From Agelas oroides (Eukaryota > Porifera > Demospongiae > Agelasida > Agelasidae), in NCBI GenBank assembly GCA_949130485.1, contig OX422183.1, positions 4,766,136 through 4,830,135 on the forward strand: a stretch of DNA of 64,000 nucleotides, given 5' to 3'. A program made the translations under genes and the position numbers. Under the pieces are notes generated by a model. It saw only the letters and a list, made by a program, of their open reading frames with translations. It was not told where the DNA came from and did not search any database. The stretch's first letter is position 1. The number at the start of each line of letters is the position of its first letter. Positions 12,701 through 23,533 of the stretch are shown piece by piece.

Positions 12701-15330
12701 TACACTCATAGTACCTATAGTTGAACCTTCTCTCCTCAAAATAAAATACCATCAAGCTTCATGTTTCTAAGTAACCGCACCCCAAGATGCTCATAAGAGG
12801 TTAGTGCTGCAGGTTTACCTTGGGTCGAACACTTTAGAGTTCAGTGCTATACGTAGGTAAAATGTTTGTTAGTAGGCTTTAAGAAAACAAAGTTCACTGC
12901 TACTTAGCTACAAGACCTGAAGTAGAAGGCTTTAGAGATCAGGACTTGGTGTTGCAAATTTACCTGAAGTATAGAGTTCAGAGTTTTGTGGCTTCTTAAA
13001 AAAAGCTTTACCCTCAAGGGAGGAGCCAGACATCAGTTTATCAATCGTGAATAGCAAGGCACACCTTCACCTGCTTTATACTTGCGCATTACGCGCGTAA
13101 TATTAGCCCGAAGCACATTAGCGCGTTCAATACACATAGCAATGATTTTATACGTAGGTATATTGAACGGGTGACATCACATAAGTGGAATAATCGCTTC
13201 GGGAGTCGCTGTGAGGAGTGACGATGGTGTAGCTGGTGAAGGGAGAACTGTTGAAGTTTCATTCATGGGGTAAGTGCACCATGCCAATAACGAATATCAA
13301 CTCAGAATGGATGTCTAACGCTTCCTCTGGCCTGTGAATTATATTAATTATACTAGAAAATGTAGAACATTGTGGGGGCGAGCCTGAGCAAGCTGATACA
13401 GGCTGTATCCTGGCAAACTGAAATGGGTGCCAGGAGAAGGCTTCTATGTCCCTGTGTAGTCTGCCCCCTGCCCAGGGGAAGGCTTGTCTGTCCTCTGTGT
13501 AGTCTGTCCCCTGGTACTGGGTGCCAGGGAAGGCTTGTTTGTCTACATGTTGTCTCCTGGTGTTCTTAGAGAGGCTCCAGAATCCAGGGGCATGTCAGTG
13601 GAGTTTGTCTTGTGTATGGGGTAGGACAGCTGCAGTCAGTGTGGATACATATGCATGGACTAAGCTTTACACTAAAATCATGAGCTGAATTTCTGGCGTT
13701 TATAAGTGCCGTTTGTGCATGGCCCTTACCTCGGAAGCAACCTCAACCACCATGATCGAAATTTGTACTGCCTGTGGGCAGCCTGCCGTTCATGATCTGT
13801 AGCAGCACATACAAAAAAGGAGTAAGTTGCCATGCGTGCTTCAACTTCAGTCGTCTCAGTTCCGGGTCACCGACGCTGCACTCTGGCAATAGCCCTTCAC
13901 CTACCGAGTGCATGAGCTCGATCTTCGTAATATTGAATTTTAACGCGCTCATTTAAAATTTACGGTATATGGCTGCAAGCAAGCAAGCAAGCAAACATAC
14001 ACACGCACGTGCGCAATGCAGTCCCGCTAGTGTGGGGCTCGCTCAGGCTCGCCCCAATTAATTATATTATACGAGCAAAGTAACTGCACCCCAAGATGCT
14101 CATAAGAGGTTAGTGCTGCAGGTTTACCTTGGCTCGAACACTTTAGAGTTCAGTGCTATATGTGGATAAAATGTTTGTTAGTAGGCTTTAGGAAAACAAA
14201 GTTCACTGCTACTTAGCTGCAAGACCTGAGTAGAAGGCTTTGGAGATCAGGATTTTGTGCTGCAAATTTACCTGAAGTAGAAAGCCTTAGAGTTCCGAGT
14301 TTTGTGGCTTCTTAAAACCCTCAAGGGAGGAGCCAGACATCAGTTCATCAATCGTGAATAGCGACACGCTTTCACCAGCTTTATACTCATGCCTTACGCA
14401 TGTATTATTATTACGGTAGCGCGCTCAATACACGTAGCAATGATTTTATACGTAGGTATATTGAATGTCTGACGTCACGTAAGTGAAAAAATCGCTTTGG
14501 GAGTCGCTGTGAGGGGTGACGGTGGTGTAGCTGGTGAAGGGAGAGTTGTTGGTGTACCAAAGTTTCATTCATGGGGTAAGTGCACCATGCCATTAATGAA
14601 TATCAACTCAGATTGGATGTCCAACACTTCCTCTGGCCTGTGAATTAAAGTGGGTCCTTGCATCTACATGCTTCACTGTAGCCTCCTCCCCGGCTTTTGC
14701 TGTACAAGAGAAAAGCTGGAGAGGAGCCTGGGAACAGGGCTGCTTCACTGACTAAATACATTATATGGACAGTACAAACTCAGTTCTGAAATCAACTCAT
14801 ATTTACCATACCACTTACAGGAACATATATAACAACTATCGGTGTTGATTTCATGGTCAGGACAATTGATGTGAATGGGGAGAAGGTGACACTACAGATT
14901 TGGGACACGGCCGGGCAGGAGCGATACAAAGCCATCACATCAACGTAAGATGAATTTGTTTGTGATCCTACTTGTTGTACGCTGTGGTTCCAATGTATGT
15001 AGTGGAAGTATTGGGAGAATGTTAAGTATAATCACGATCATGTTGATTGAAAACAACCCCCCCCCCCCCCCCCCCCCCCCTCCCTCCCCCAAAAGAAGGA
15101 ATGGAGAACTCTTATTTTGCTTTGCTTTATTGCTTGCTGTTTCTTTTTATGTTGCCTGCATGAGTTATGTACTCCTCTGTGTCATTTCACATTGTGGGAA
15201 GGTTTTTGTGGTCAATGTTTGTCTTCCCCTTGCAGTGGTCTCCTTCTTAATGTTTTGTATCCTCTTGTCATGTTATGTTCACACACGCATGCACACACAC
15301 ACACACACACACACTCGTACACACACACAT

Positions 15331-15423
<93 letters not shown>

Positions 15424-16089
15424 ATTACACATGCACATGTACACGCCCACAAGCACACACATACAAAGTGATGGGTAAGCCACCTACAGGTTATGGCTTC
15501 CCACTGGTGCTTTAATGTGAATCTGCCTGTCACAGGTGGGGGGGGGGGGGGGTGGCTACAAATGTATGACTTCCCACAAATTGTTAAAAAAAAGGTGTTT
15601 AACCCTTATGAAGTAAACACATGTCAAGTGAAGAGAAACTGGAAAAAAGATACACCAAGTAATCCACTTTGATCTACTCAGAAAATATAAACTGAGGTTT
15701 GCTAGCTTGCTTGAATTTACCTACTTTTAGAGATACCATAGTCTCACAAAAAAGGGCCCATGGACAGTATACATTACTTTGTGCTCAGACAAGGGGCGGG
15801 GCGGATATTTGTAACATTGCTGCATTTTGCCACGCCCATGTTTATATTATCGCAACCTTCAACAGGATATTGCACAGCAACACACCCAGTACAAGCTTAA
15901 TTCAATTTAGTGTCTGTATCTCTCAAGTATGTGTGGCTTCACATAAGTGGACAATGTGTTATTAGCACAAAATGTATACTGCTGATTTAGCTACCTTTGC
16001 AAGCAGTACAGCACAGTGCTGCAACCACAGTTACTTAATTGGGGCGAACGCAGCGAGCCCCACACTTGTGGTGAAAACGGAAAATTGTC

Positions 16090-16120
<31 letters not shown>

Positions 16121-19100
16121 GTATATATATATAGACAACAATATATGTAGGTATGTTTGGTACGTGTGTATTCCGTATATGCGTTCTGCCCTATTTGTGC
16201 GCGATGCAATACTTCCGCATTGCACATTGGGTTCATGTAATACTGCTTGCTCAAGAGACAGGACTAGAAAGGCTGAACAGTGGGAGTCAACGCAACAGGG
16301 ATTTGAAAACAGTGAGGAAAGGGCGGCACTACTAGCGAGACCGAGACTGATTATTGACGGCGTGCTTCGTGACTCTGCCACAAGCGGGGAGTGCTCAGTG
16401 TACAGAGCGATCAGCTTGTGAGAATTCGAATCACAGAGGCCTGCGTGACTCGATCAAATATGAGCAACAGCTAGAGAAGAGCTTGTGGAACTCCATACGA
16501 CAACTCCAGTAATTGTGCTCAGGAAATGAGCTGACAATATAGACTACATCAAAAAAGACCTGGCTCCATACTCCATAGCTGAGAGAATCCTGATTCCACA
16601 GCTCTATGGGCTCAGCAAATATCCACTATATAGACATGCACTTGAGGAGACAGTGCCGAAGTGTGGAGTCACAGGAAACCAAATATTATGGAATATACTT
16701 GTTCGTACTAAGCTGTTGAACCCTCACCCTTGACTTGCAACTCTTCAGGCCAATTGCTTGGAGACTAAATTTGTTGCCTACAGCTGTAGCTACTACCCCA
16801 CTGTAACGACACAGAGTGTGTACACCAGACCAGAGAACGAGTCGTCTCCAGCAAATGAGCTTTGCGCAACAGATGAGACTGACCCATGAGACTCCGGATC
16901 AGAGAGAGGCCCGTCTCGAGCAAATGAGCATTGAGCAACAGTAATGACACAGAGTGTGTACAACGAACCCAAGATGAGCCCATACCCAAGTTATAATTAT
17001 TGTTCCTTTGAACACTGACATACATTTGATACCCTAGCCTCTTCCCCAGGCATTTTCTGCCTCCAGTTTTACAGGCTACAGTTGGTGGGAAAGACCTGGG
17101 AATGAGACTATTGTTATGTGAGACCATAGATAATAGAGACATCTCTATTACCTATGGTGAGATGTATGCAAGTGGGAAAAGGTAGTGCTATGAAACGCTA
17201 ATGCACCATGCAACTCCCTCACGCTCGCCCCACAATGCACTGCATTTCCCTAGTATAATGTTAGTTTAGCTTTGTGAAGTACTTCACACATCAGTGCTTA
17301 AGTGGGTGCCTAATTGAATTTGTATGCACTACTGGGGCTTTGAGGTTTTGGCTGCAAGCTACTCACGCTGCGAATGTAGTAGCTATACTAGAAAATGTAG
17401 AACATTGTGGGGACGAGCCTGAGCAAGCAGCTAAGATACACATGAATAGATTAAGCTTCACACTGAAACAATGAGCTGAATTGGTAGCGTTTATGAGTGT
17501 CGTTTATGCACGACCCTTACCTGAAGTGATCTCAACCTAGCATGCAGCTGCCGTTGATGGTCGGTCCGTAGCTGCTGTGACAAACAAGAAGTAAGGTGCC
17601 GTGCGTGCTTAAACTTGAGCTGTCTCCGCTACGGTTGCCAATGCTGCACTCTGGGTAGTAGCCCAGCATTGCCATGCCATGCCCTTCACCTATTGAGGCT
17701 AACTACTAAGTGCATGAGGACGTTCAATTTTCGGGAAATATTTAAATGCGCAATTAAAATTTACGGTATATGGCCACAAGCAAGCACGTACGTACGTACA
17801 GTTGTATACACACACATCTGCGCAATGCGGTCCCACTAGTGTTGGGCTCGCTCAGGCTCACCCCAACAAAATATCAAGAGTCTGCTGGTACTTTTTGGAG
17901 AGGAACAACACAATTACATGCAAAGTTACAGACAAGCGGCAGCGTTCTAACATTCCAGGAGAAGGACTCGAAGTTCCATGCATCTTTAATTTTACTGGCA
18001 AACCTAGTCATATAGAAAAGCTAATCAGAATTTTTCAGAAGCTGCCACAGTGACTTTTAGATATTGTAATAGTACCTATATCACATCATTTTCTGTGTAA
18101 CTATAGCATTTGAAAACTTTTCGCACAAGGTCAATTGGGTGGGCGCTTTTTGGAGTAAACTTTAGACCTTTGTAGGAAGTTGAAGCAATAATGGGGGGTG
18201 GGCGGATATTTGATACTAGGCCCTTTTTTGCAGGACTACAGTATAGGCAAGAACAATTTCAGCGAACTGTTGGGAAGAAGCTAGACGAAGCATTACATAT
18301 ATAACTAGCTAAAACCTCCAACAAACATAGATATGCAAAACAGCTTTGAGGTTAGAAGGTAACTACTGGAAATGATTATTAAATCCTATGTACGTAGATA
18401 AGGTTAAGATGAACAGCGGACACATCTGCTCACATGTTGAAATAATCAACAATGCAACGTAAAATTCATGCTGGACTACTTATACACGGGGAGTGGCCCA
18501 CCACTATCCACAGCTAGTGTGGGTCAGGAAATTAAAGGGGCCAAAACCCACAGCTAGGAAACCTACATAGCCTGATATCATTGTAGTGGAAGTCCCCTGA
18601 TGACGAGGACACTAACTGAAACATTTTTGCTATGTCATGATTCTTACTTACATGTATCATAACTGGACTCTCACTATATTGTTCATCACTGCGTAATATG
18701 GAGAACGGATGATATGACTATGTGAGGAGAACACTCAGACATTATCAAGAAAGAAATGTGTGGGCATTTTTGGTCTGACACCTGTGAGAGAACAGATGAG
18801 TATTAGTACTGCACGATATTGAAATTTTGCATATCAATTATTGTGGACTCCATAGTAACAATATATTGATATATTGGTTCCCAGAGTACGGTGACACGAC
18901 CTTACCGAGACGACAAACAGCTAGTCCCAGGTAGAAATCGACCGTTGTGTATTTCGACCACGTTAAGTGCTGTAGCGCAAAACTTCAAGAGCAGGGCTCA
19001 TACACGCTACATAGACTTATCAGGTATTCATGCATCTTCGCTGCCCATATGAGCCCCGCTCTTAATGGAAGTTTTGCGCTACAGCGCTTCGAACGCGGTA

Positions 19101-20379
19101 ACATGGTCGAATTGTGCAACGGTCAATTTCCACCCGATCGGAGAAATGCGCATGCGCATCTCAATAATCGCTATATAGCGATATATTGATACGCTAGCGA
19201 GCCGTATTGATATAGGTATTGAGTAAGTAGCTAGACCAATATATTGGAATATCGTATTATTGTGCCAGCACTAATGAGTACCCTACTTAACCCTTATTTT
19301 GATTTTCTCTTATCCGCCAAACACACACACACACACACACACAGGTATTACCGAGGAACACATGGGGTTATTATAGTGTATGATGTCACAAATGGAGAAA
19401 GTTTTGTGAATGTTAAGAGGTGGTTGCAGGAGATTGACCAAAACTGTGACAATGTTGCCAGAATTCTAGGTAAGTCAGGTGCATGGTTTAATGTACAGGA
19501 GGGAAGGGCCGGGGGTAGTAGGATTGTTGTCGAGGAAAGGATGTGATGAGAAAAGGAGGTTTACGTGCAAGGGTAGGATATGTAAAGGAAAGGATATGGG
19601 AGGGGAATCAGTAAGGTGGGGGGAAAAAGGAAGAGATCTGAATAGATTTCAGTTTGTGTACATCAAAGAGTTCATTGGCTGCCAAAATGGTATTCATGTA
19701 GAGTGGTTTACAATTACTAAAGGAAAGGATAGTACTCAGTAGCTGTGAGTTTTTAGAACTATTACTACTGGGTGTCCTTACACATACAAACATCACCCCT
19801 CACCTATTTCCATATACCCCCTGTCCCTCACACACATCCTCACCCCTCCTGCACCTCAGTGGGAAACAGGAACAATTGTCCAGAGAAAAAGGTAGTCCAG
19901 ACTGAAGATGCTCATAAGTTTGCAGACCAGATTGGCATAGAGTTGTACGAAACCAGTGCAGAGGAAAACATCAATGTCAAAGAGGTGAGAGTGCATACAA
20001 TGACATGTCATGAAAATTTGCGTGCATGTCAAGAGTGTGCACTCCTGGTAATACCCATATTTGGAAATTGGAAGTAAAATGTTTTTCAACTCATCACTGA
20101 CTTCTATTTCACGCCTTCTCTTCCCTAATTTCTCTCTCCCACCCTCTCCTCCACTTCCTTTAATTTCCATTTTCTTCCCACCCTCTCGCTTCTTGTTCAT
20201 CATCTTTCTTCCCACTCGCTCTTCCTTTTTCCTTTTGCTTCCTTCTTTCGCTTTCTCATCTTCACTCCCTCCCTCCCTAGGCATTTTATGCAATCACACG
20301 GCTTGTCCTGCAAAGAAAGAGAGAGAGCATAAAAGAGTCAGAGACAAGGGGAGGTATGATTAAGCCAAAAAAAGAATAA
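9726..20379 (+). CDS. RAB35-like: Rab35-like small GTPase with degenerate nucleotide motifs
   Basis: Six exons: 9726..9777, 11362..11412, 14821..14944, 19345..19469, 19860..19984, 20281..20379; 576 nt, 191 residues, all junctions in phase with GT-AG sites. An in-frame TAA at 9720 precedes the ATG. The order of motifs and residue numbers match human Rab35: start [18 protein letters not shown], switch I ITTIGVDF (T40), DTAGQE (Q67), [24 protein letters not shown]. Rab35 normally cycles on plasma membrane and endosomes. Here four key places differ: P-loop GVGKV (Val22 where Ser/Thr binds Mg), NRNN at 120-123 instead of NKxD, SAE instead of SAK at 150-152, and a C-terminus ending MIKPKKE without the usual prenylated cysteines. 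It may be a pseudo-GTPase or a decaying paralog; identity of the family is secure, activity is not. A cryptic donor in the last exon could give another C-terminus. Confidence 0.88.
9818..11178 (+). repeat. Direct repeat of about 22 bp bounding an inserted block in Rab35-like intron 1
   Basis: GATGCGGGATGGCCAAAAAG occurs at about 9818 and again at about 11154, each followed by ATAA. Between them lie degenerate units of AAATAGGCATCCCG type (9870-10180), the LINE tail and a second block with related GGGATGCCCATATTTACG sequence (11070-11100). The repeated ends suggest a duplication that accompanied insertion or a segmental copy. Confidence 0.5.
10187..10626 (+). mobile_element. 5'-truncated non-LTR retrotransposon (LINE) tail
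   Basis: The open frame 10187-10516 holds [27 protein letters not shown]: the CxxC...H....C motif found after the reverse transcriptase in several LINE clades. The frame ends at TAA 10514, followed by a short 3' region and an (ATTC)n tail at 10611-10626, typical of LINEs that end in a microsatellite instead of poly-A. The reverse transcriptase core is absent, so this is a dead 5'-truncated copy in intron 1 of the Rab35-like gene. Confidence 0.7.
12777..13340 (+). repeat. Repeat family R1, copy a
   Basis: Starts GCACCCCAAGATGCTCATAA and ends near CTTCCTCTGGCCTGTGAATTA. Nearly the same sequence recurs at 14086-14646 and in an inverted pair at 26230-27550. No open frame; probably a non-autonomous mobile element. 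Confidence 0.75.
13365..14056 (+). repeat. Repeat family R2, copy a, with inverted ends
   Basis: Left end GGGGGCGAGCCTGAGCAAGC, right end GCTCGCTCAGGCTCGCCCC, which are inverse complements. It sits exactly between the two R1 copies, flanked by similar AATTATATTA-type sequence. Further copies at 17385-17866 and 56083-56520. No transposase seen. Confidence 0.7.
14086..14646 (+). repeat. Repeat family R1, copy b
   Basis: Same start (TGCACCCCAAGATGCTCATA) and end as copy a with scattered substitutions and a small deletion near 14310. Confidence 0.75.
14679..14741 (+). mobile_element. Short fold-back element (TAGCCT family) with 9-bp target duplication
   Basis: 63 bp, begins TAGCCTCCTCCCCGGCTTTT and ends GGGAACAGGGCT. 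The arms pair around a short loop. GCTTCACTG lies directly before (14670-14678) and directly after (14742-14750), a perfect 9-bp duplication. Confidence 0.7.
15055..15554. repeat. Cluster of simple repeats: poly-C, (CA)n, poly-G
   Basis: Poly-C at 15057-15080, interrupted (CA)n from about 15282 to 15422, poly-G at 15539-15552. All lie in intron 3 of the Rab35-like gene. The long open frames read across the CA tract are low-complexity artefacts. Confidence 0.95.
16038..17240 (+). repeat. R2-like element, copy d (uncertain limits), with (TA)n
   Basis: Left GGGGCGAACGCAGCGAGCCCC, right CCCTCACGCTCGCCCCACAA, reminiscent of the R2 ends. Contains an AT-rich (TA)n tract at 16089-16134 and a coding-like plus frame (about 16180-16420) that I do not recognise. 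Confidence 0.4.
17035..17110 (+). mobile_element. Older TAGCCT fold-back element
   Basis: Begins TAGCCTCTTCCCCAGGCATT and ends CCTGGGAATGAGACTA. Flanking 9-mers (TTGATACCC, TTGTTATGT) agree only in part, as expected for an old copy. Confidence 0.45.
17385..17866 (+). repeat. Repeat family R2, copy b
   Basis: Starts with TACTAGAAAATGTAGAACAT and GGGGACGAGCCTGAGCAAGC; ends GCTCGCTCAGGCTCACCCC. Internal sequence such as GCGTTTATGAGTGTCGTTTA matches copies a and c. Confidence 0.7.
18931..19133 (+). mobile_element. Fold-back element in Rab35-like intron 3
   Basis: Arms of roughly 65-80 bp: left GTAGAAATCGACCGTTGTG... and AGTGCTGTAGCGCAAAACTT; right AAGTTTTGCGCTACAGCGCT and CAACGGTCAATTTCCAC. Related inner sequence (CACTACAGCGCTTCAAGTGT) occurs at 35759-35778. 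Confidence 0.7.
19321..19344 (+). promoter_or_regulatory. (CA)n directly at the 3' splice site of Rab35-like exon 4
   Basis: A pure CA run reaches the AG at 19343-19344 with no ordinary pyrimidine tract in the last 20 bases. Exon 4 nevertheless joins in frame (AC + G). Confidence 0.7.
20103..20280 (+). other. Very long polypyrimidine tract before the last Rab35-like exon
   Basis: About 175 bases, strongly C/T-rich, ending CCCTCCCTAG. It serves as the acceptor tract and is far longer than usual. The purine-rich complement creates a spurious lysine/glutamate-rich minus frame. Confidence 0.85.
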
Positions 20380-20380
20380 A
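20375..20380 (+). terminator. AATAAA overlapping the Rab35-like stop codon
   Basis: The stop TAA (20377-20379) lies inside AATAAA. A polyadenylation signal here would give a very short 3' UTR and supports the gene ending at this exon; not proven. Confidence 0.4.
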
Positions 20381-21289
20381 TAGCAGTCCATACACAAGTT
20401 GCCCAAATGCAGTAACCTAACGTGAGATAAAATAAGCAGCTTCAGTATTTACATGCACACAACACACTATAATTATATGGAATTCAAAGTTTGACTTGGT
20501 TTCTCTGAGAGCAAAATTGGATCATCCGCATTCTACATCGAGAGAAAAATTGACTAGGCACAGTCAGGATTTCCTTTATGTATTTCAAGCGAGCTAGTTA
20601 ACTGCATGCATGCATTTATATTTAATGTTACATTTGTGTCTTATTCCAAACATACGTACAATGAAAAGAAATAACTGTAACTTGCCATGAAGGACCAAGT
20701 GCATGCATGTCATTACACAGTGTGTGTTGTCTAATGGATAAGGTGTCAACCCCTGAATGTGGGTGTCATGGATTTGCAAGTCATTTATTTTGGGGCTATA
20801 CCACTATTGATGGCCTGGTTCAATAAGTGAAACACTAAATAGATTGGAGGTTGATTTAATCCGAAAATGTAGTCTCATGCAGTTGCAGTCTGGGTGTCCA
20901 CTTCCTTTTGCCATGGTTTAGGATCACATCCTTGTCCATTCAAGGATTCCAGCAAAACAAGAATTTGGTTGCAAATGAAATTCTTTATGTAATTGCATGC
21001 TTGTGCCAAAAAGTGAACTCTGGCTATATTCATGCACTATTGGATGACCTCTACAAATGTTCTTGTACCATGGTGCATGGGTGGATGAAAGATACCGCCT
21101 AAGTGTACAACTGTCATGTGCCCTGGGTTGTGGTTAATTTCATAAAATGATTTTTAAGAGAGCTCACCAGAAAAACAACAAATAGCTTGTTATTCGCTTT
21201 ACTTTGTTCATAGCGATGGCTAATGTTGCAGCACATAGTTTGCAAGCTCCAGTACAACGGTGATTTCCAACCGCTTACTAGGACGCAAG
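20380..21289. other. Intergenic, no gene seen
   Basis: AT-rich; no coding-like frame. A degenerate tRNA-like stretch (GTCTAATGGATAAGGTGTCA, 20730) was noted but has no matching T-arm. Confidence 0.5.
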
Positions 21290-21560
21290 TTTTGGACCAC
21301 TCAAAATCTGATGGATTGTAGGGTACTTACTACTGTCCTTTTTCCTGAGCAGTTCGATAGTAAACAAGGATAACCACTTTGCAAGCCTTTTGTCGTCTTC
21401 CGTCTTGAGAAATGACACTAGGACATTTCTCGCTGCAACGTGTTGGTTGCATAATTTCAGTGATCCACTCACTGGCACTCAGAGTCAGAGCCCGCAGAGC
21501 CCACTGTTCGCTCTTCTGCGTTTTCTTTGGAACGACACCCTCCAACATCCTCTCCAGGGC
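21290..21560 (-). pseudogene. Decayed fragment resembling the ZMYM2/QRICH1-type (Crypton-derived) domain
   Basis: Minus strand: KKTQKSEQWALRAL (about 21510-21550) and, after a frame change near 21420, DDKRLAKWLSLFTIEL then LRKKDSSKYPTIHQIL (21310-21405). This matches the pattern I recall for the region before tyrosine-recombinase-like domains: W-alanine motif, KWL..F..E.RK.DG..YP..TI..L. Two frames are needed, so it is broken. Family call is from memory and moderate. Confidence 0.4.
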
Positions 21561-23511
21561 CTTGTAGCAGAAAGGTGACTCTATCCCTGCGATGTGAGAG
21601 CCGGATCTTGGGCTCTAGGACTGCAGCGAGCGTCACTATCACGATGCAAGTGACTGCCAGTGAGTGTGGCCAGACCCAAACCAAGACTGACAGTGAGTGG
21701 GCCAATCATGCGGGCTCTATGCTCCTGTTCTCGTGACAGTGATGCAGATGCGAGTGTTGTCATAGTTCTCGCCGAGAATCTTCGCCAATGGCTCAACCAG
21801 TTATGAAACTACTCCAGAGACACTAGTAAATAGTCACAGCAGTCTTGGAATGAGACCAAGACAAGACTACACTCACATCCTAAATGACCGTGTTAGCTAG
21901 TGTGCTATAGCTGAAGTCCGATGCATCAGTACCCGGCTCTCACATTGCTTAGAGACAGTCACCCTTTGGCTACAAGGCACATTCGTGAGTCAGTAAGGCA
22001 CTAGACACTGATAGGCGGCTTTTCTTCTCACTTCTGTACTTTGGTTTCCGCACTTCAGCGTTTTCACTTGCCCTTGGCCAAGGTCCTGCAACTGAGATTA
22101 CCCATCTTAGGTTAAATCACCTTCCACTTCCACAGTGAATCATGCCTTTCTATTCATGGCAAGTGTCAAGCAGATACTGTCTTATCATCCTTCAAGCCAT
22201 TGCTGATAAAAAAACTAGGTTCTCCACACAAACTTTATGTGTGAGGTAGACTTGAAAAAAGTTGTCTATAAATACGTAAGTGCAGGCCTCATGCAGTAAT
22301 GAATCCTGATTCACTGGTGAATTTTTTCAATAGCCATTATTCTTATTTAATGTCCATACATTTACCCTAATGGAAAGAAATGCAAATATTTCCAAATTGG
22401 ACTATTATTGATCTAGTAAACCCTAATTAGCCCTTACCAACAACAGGCATAAATTGCACTCGCTATTGCTCGTGCAATTATACTTTGTCTGTTACTTGTG
22501 CAATTGTTTACTCATATGAATGTTTAGGTCACAACAGCATTGCATTAGCTACTATTTTGTTAGAAGTGTGGTGAAGAATGAGAGTACATTAATTTGAAGT
22601 ATAATGGAGCAATTACCAAGCAGAAATGGAGATAATAATCAGATGGCTCAGGGGAGCAAATTACATGTATATGTCATCACAGATAGCCAGCTTGCTGATT
22701 TTTGAGTACCAATACATATGCTGCTAGTAGCTGCTAATACCTACAACTAGGAGTATGCATGTGTATGATGCCTTGTGCCACGCCATGTGTCAGTGTGTCT
22801 ATGCGCATTGCGCATGTGGGTGGGGCACGCGGAGCAAGTGTCAGAAATTGTGCGCTGCTGGTTTAGTACAAGTGGGAACCAAAAGAACAATACCTGGCTT
22901 GTGAAGACTCTCCAGTGCGTGTTTTCTACTTTTGAACTCCTTGTTCTCTTCTTGCTCTCTTGGTTTCTACGGTGGACTGACCTCTTTGCTTTTTTCTTTC
23001 TCAGAGTCACCAGCTGTCGGCTGCGTTCAGCACTCGTTTCTGCACTTGACTCTGCCAAATATGTACGTTGCGAAGGCCCCAGCCGCACTGTCCTCCCCGT
23101 CCTCCATCGCCAAGAAATGTTGTCCCCCCCAACTCCGTCCTCCATCGATGTCCTTGTGTTATGCATGTTTCATTGATGCCCGATTCCTGAGCGTGAGCGT
23201 AAAATTGACATTCCAAGCGTTGAGCGCAAATTGACATTCCTAAGCATGACTGCAAACTCACATTGCTAAGCGTAACCGTCACATACGTACATACATACAC
23301 ACATCCTGAGAATAGATCCCTCATTCAGAGCCTTGTGCTGATGCGCTCAGCAATTACTGACTGCCTTATGTAAACTGGCCCCAGTTTTCATGGTGAAGGT
23401 GTCCAGACAAGATTTGGTTTGGGGACGAGTCTAGACTTACATGTGTGTAGCTACAAATATAAGCCTGATAAGAATACAGCATGAAGATAATGAACTGTAA
23501 GAGCCAATGTC
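21561..23511. other. Intergenic, no gene seen; fold-back around 21580-21975
   Basis: The stretch near 21555-21605 (GGCCTTGTAGC..., ATGTGAGAGCCGG) reappears inverted near 21930-21980 (CCGGCTCTCACAT, GGCTACAAGGC), so this is probably one ~420-bp inverted-repeat element. CpG-rich patches at 22790-22850 and 23000-23130 hold open frames without recognised domains. Confidence 0.4.
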
Positions 23512-23533
23512 ATGCAGCTTCCGAGAGAATCAG
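23512..23533 (+). other. Tentative first coding exon of the pseudocaspase gene
   Basis: ATG at 23512 encodes MQLPRES plus one base and is followed by a perfect donor CAG/GTAAGT. The one-base overhang matches the phase needed at 24411. An in-frame TGA lies at 23491. Short, so chance remains possible. Confidence 0.45.

Noticed and set aside
15212-15533. Long open frames on both strands with His/Thr or Cys/Val repeats
   Set aside because: They are translations of the CA microsatellite.
20730-20785. tRNA-like stretch
   Set aside because: A-box-like word only; no matching T-arm or acceptor stem.
22700-22725. Terminal CC-stop (ICC then TAG) as the missing Rab tail
   Set aside because: The acceptor phase does not fit and no basic stretch precedes it.
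23012-23160. Exon with AKKCC motif as a prenylated C-terminus for the Rab35-like gene
   Set aside because: The cysteines are followed by many more codons and no stop; phase fits but nothing else does.
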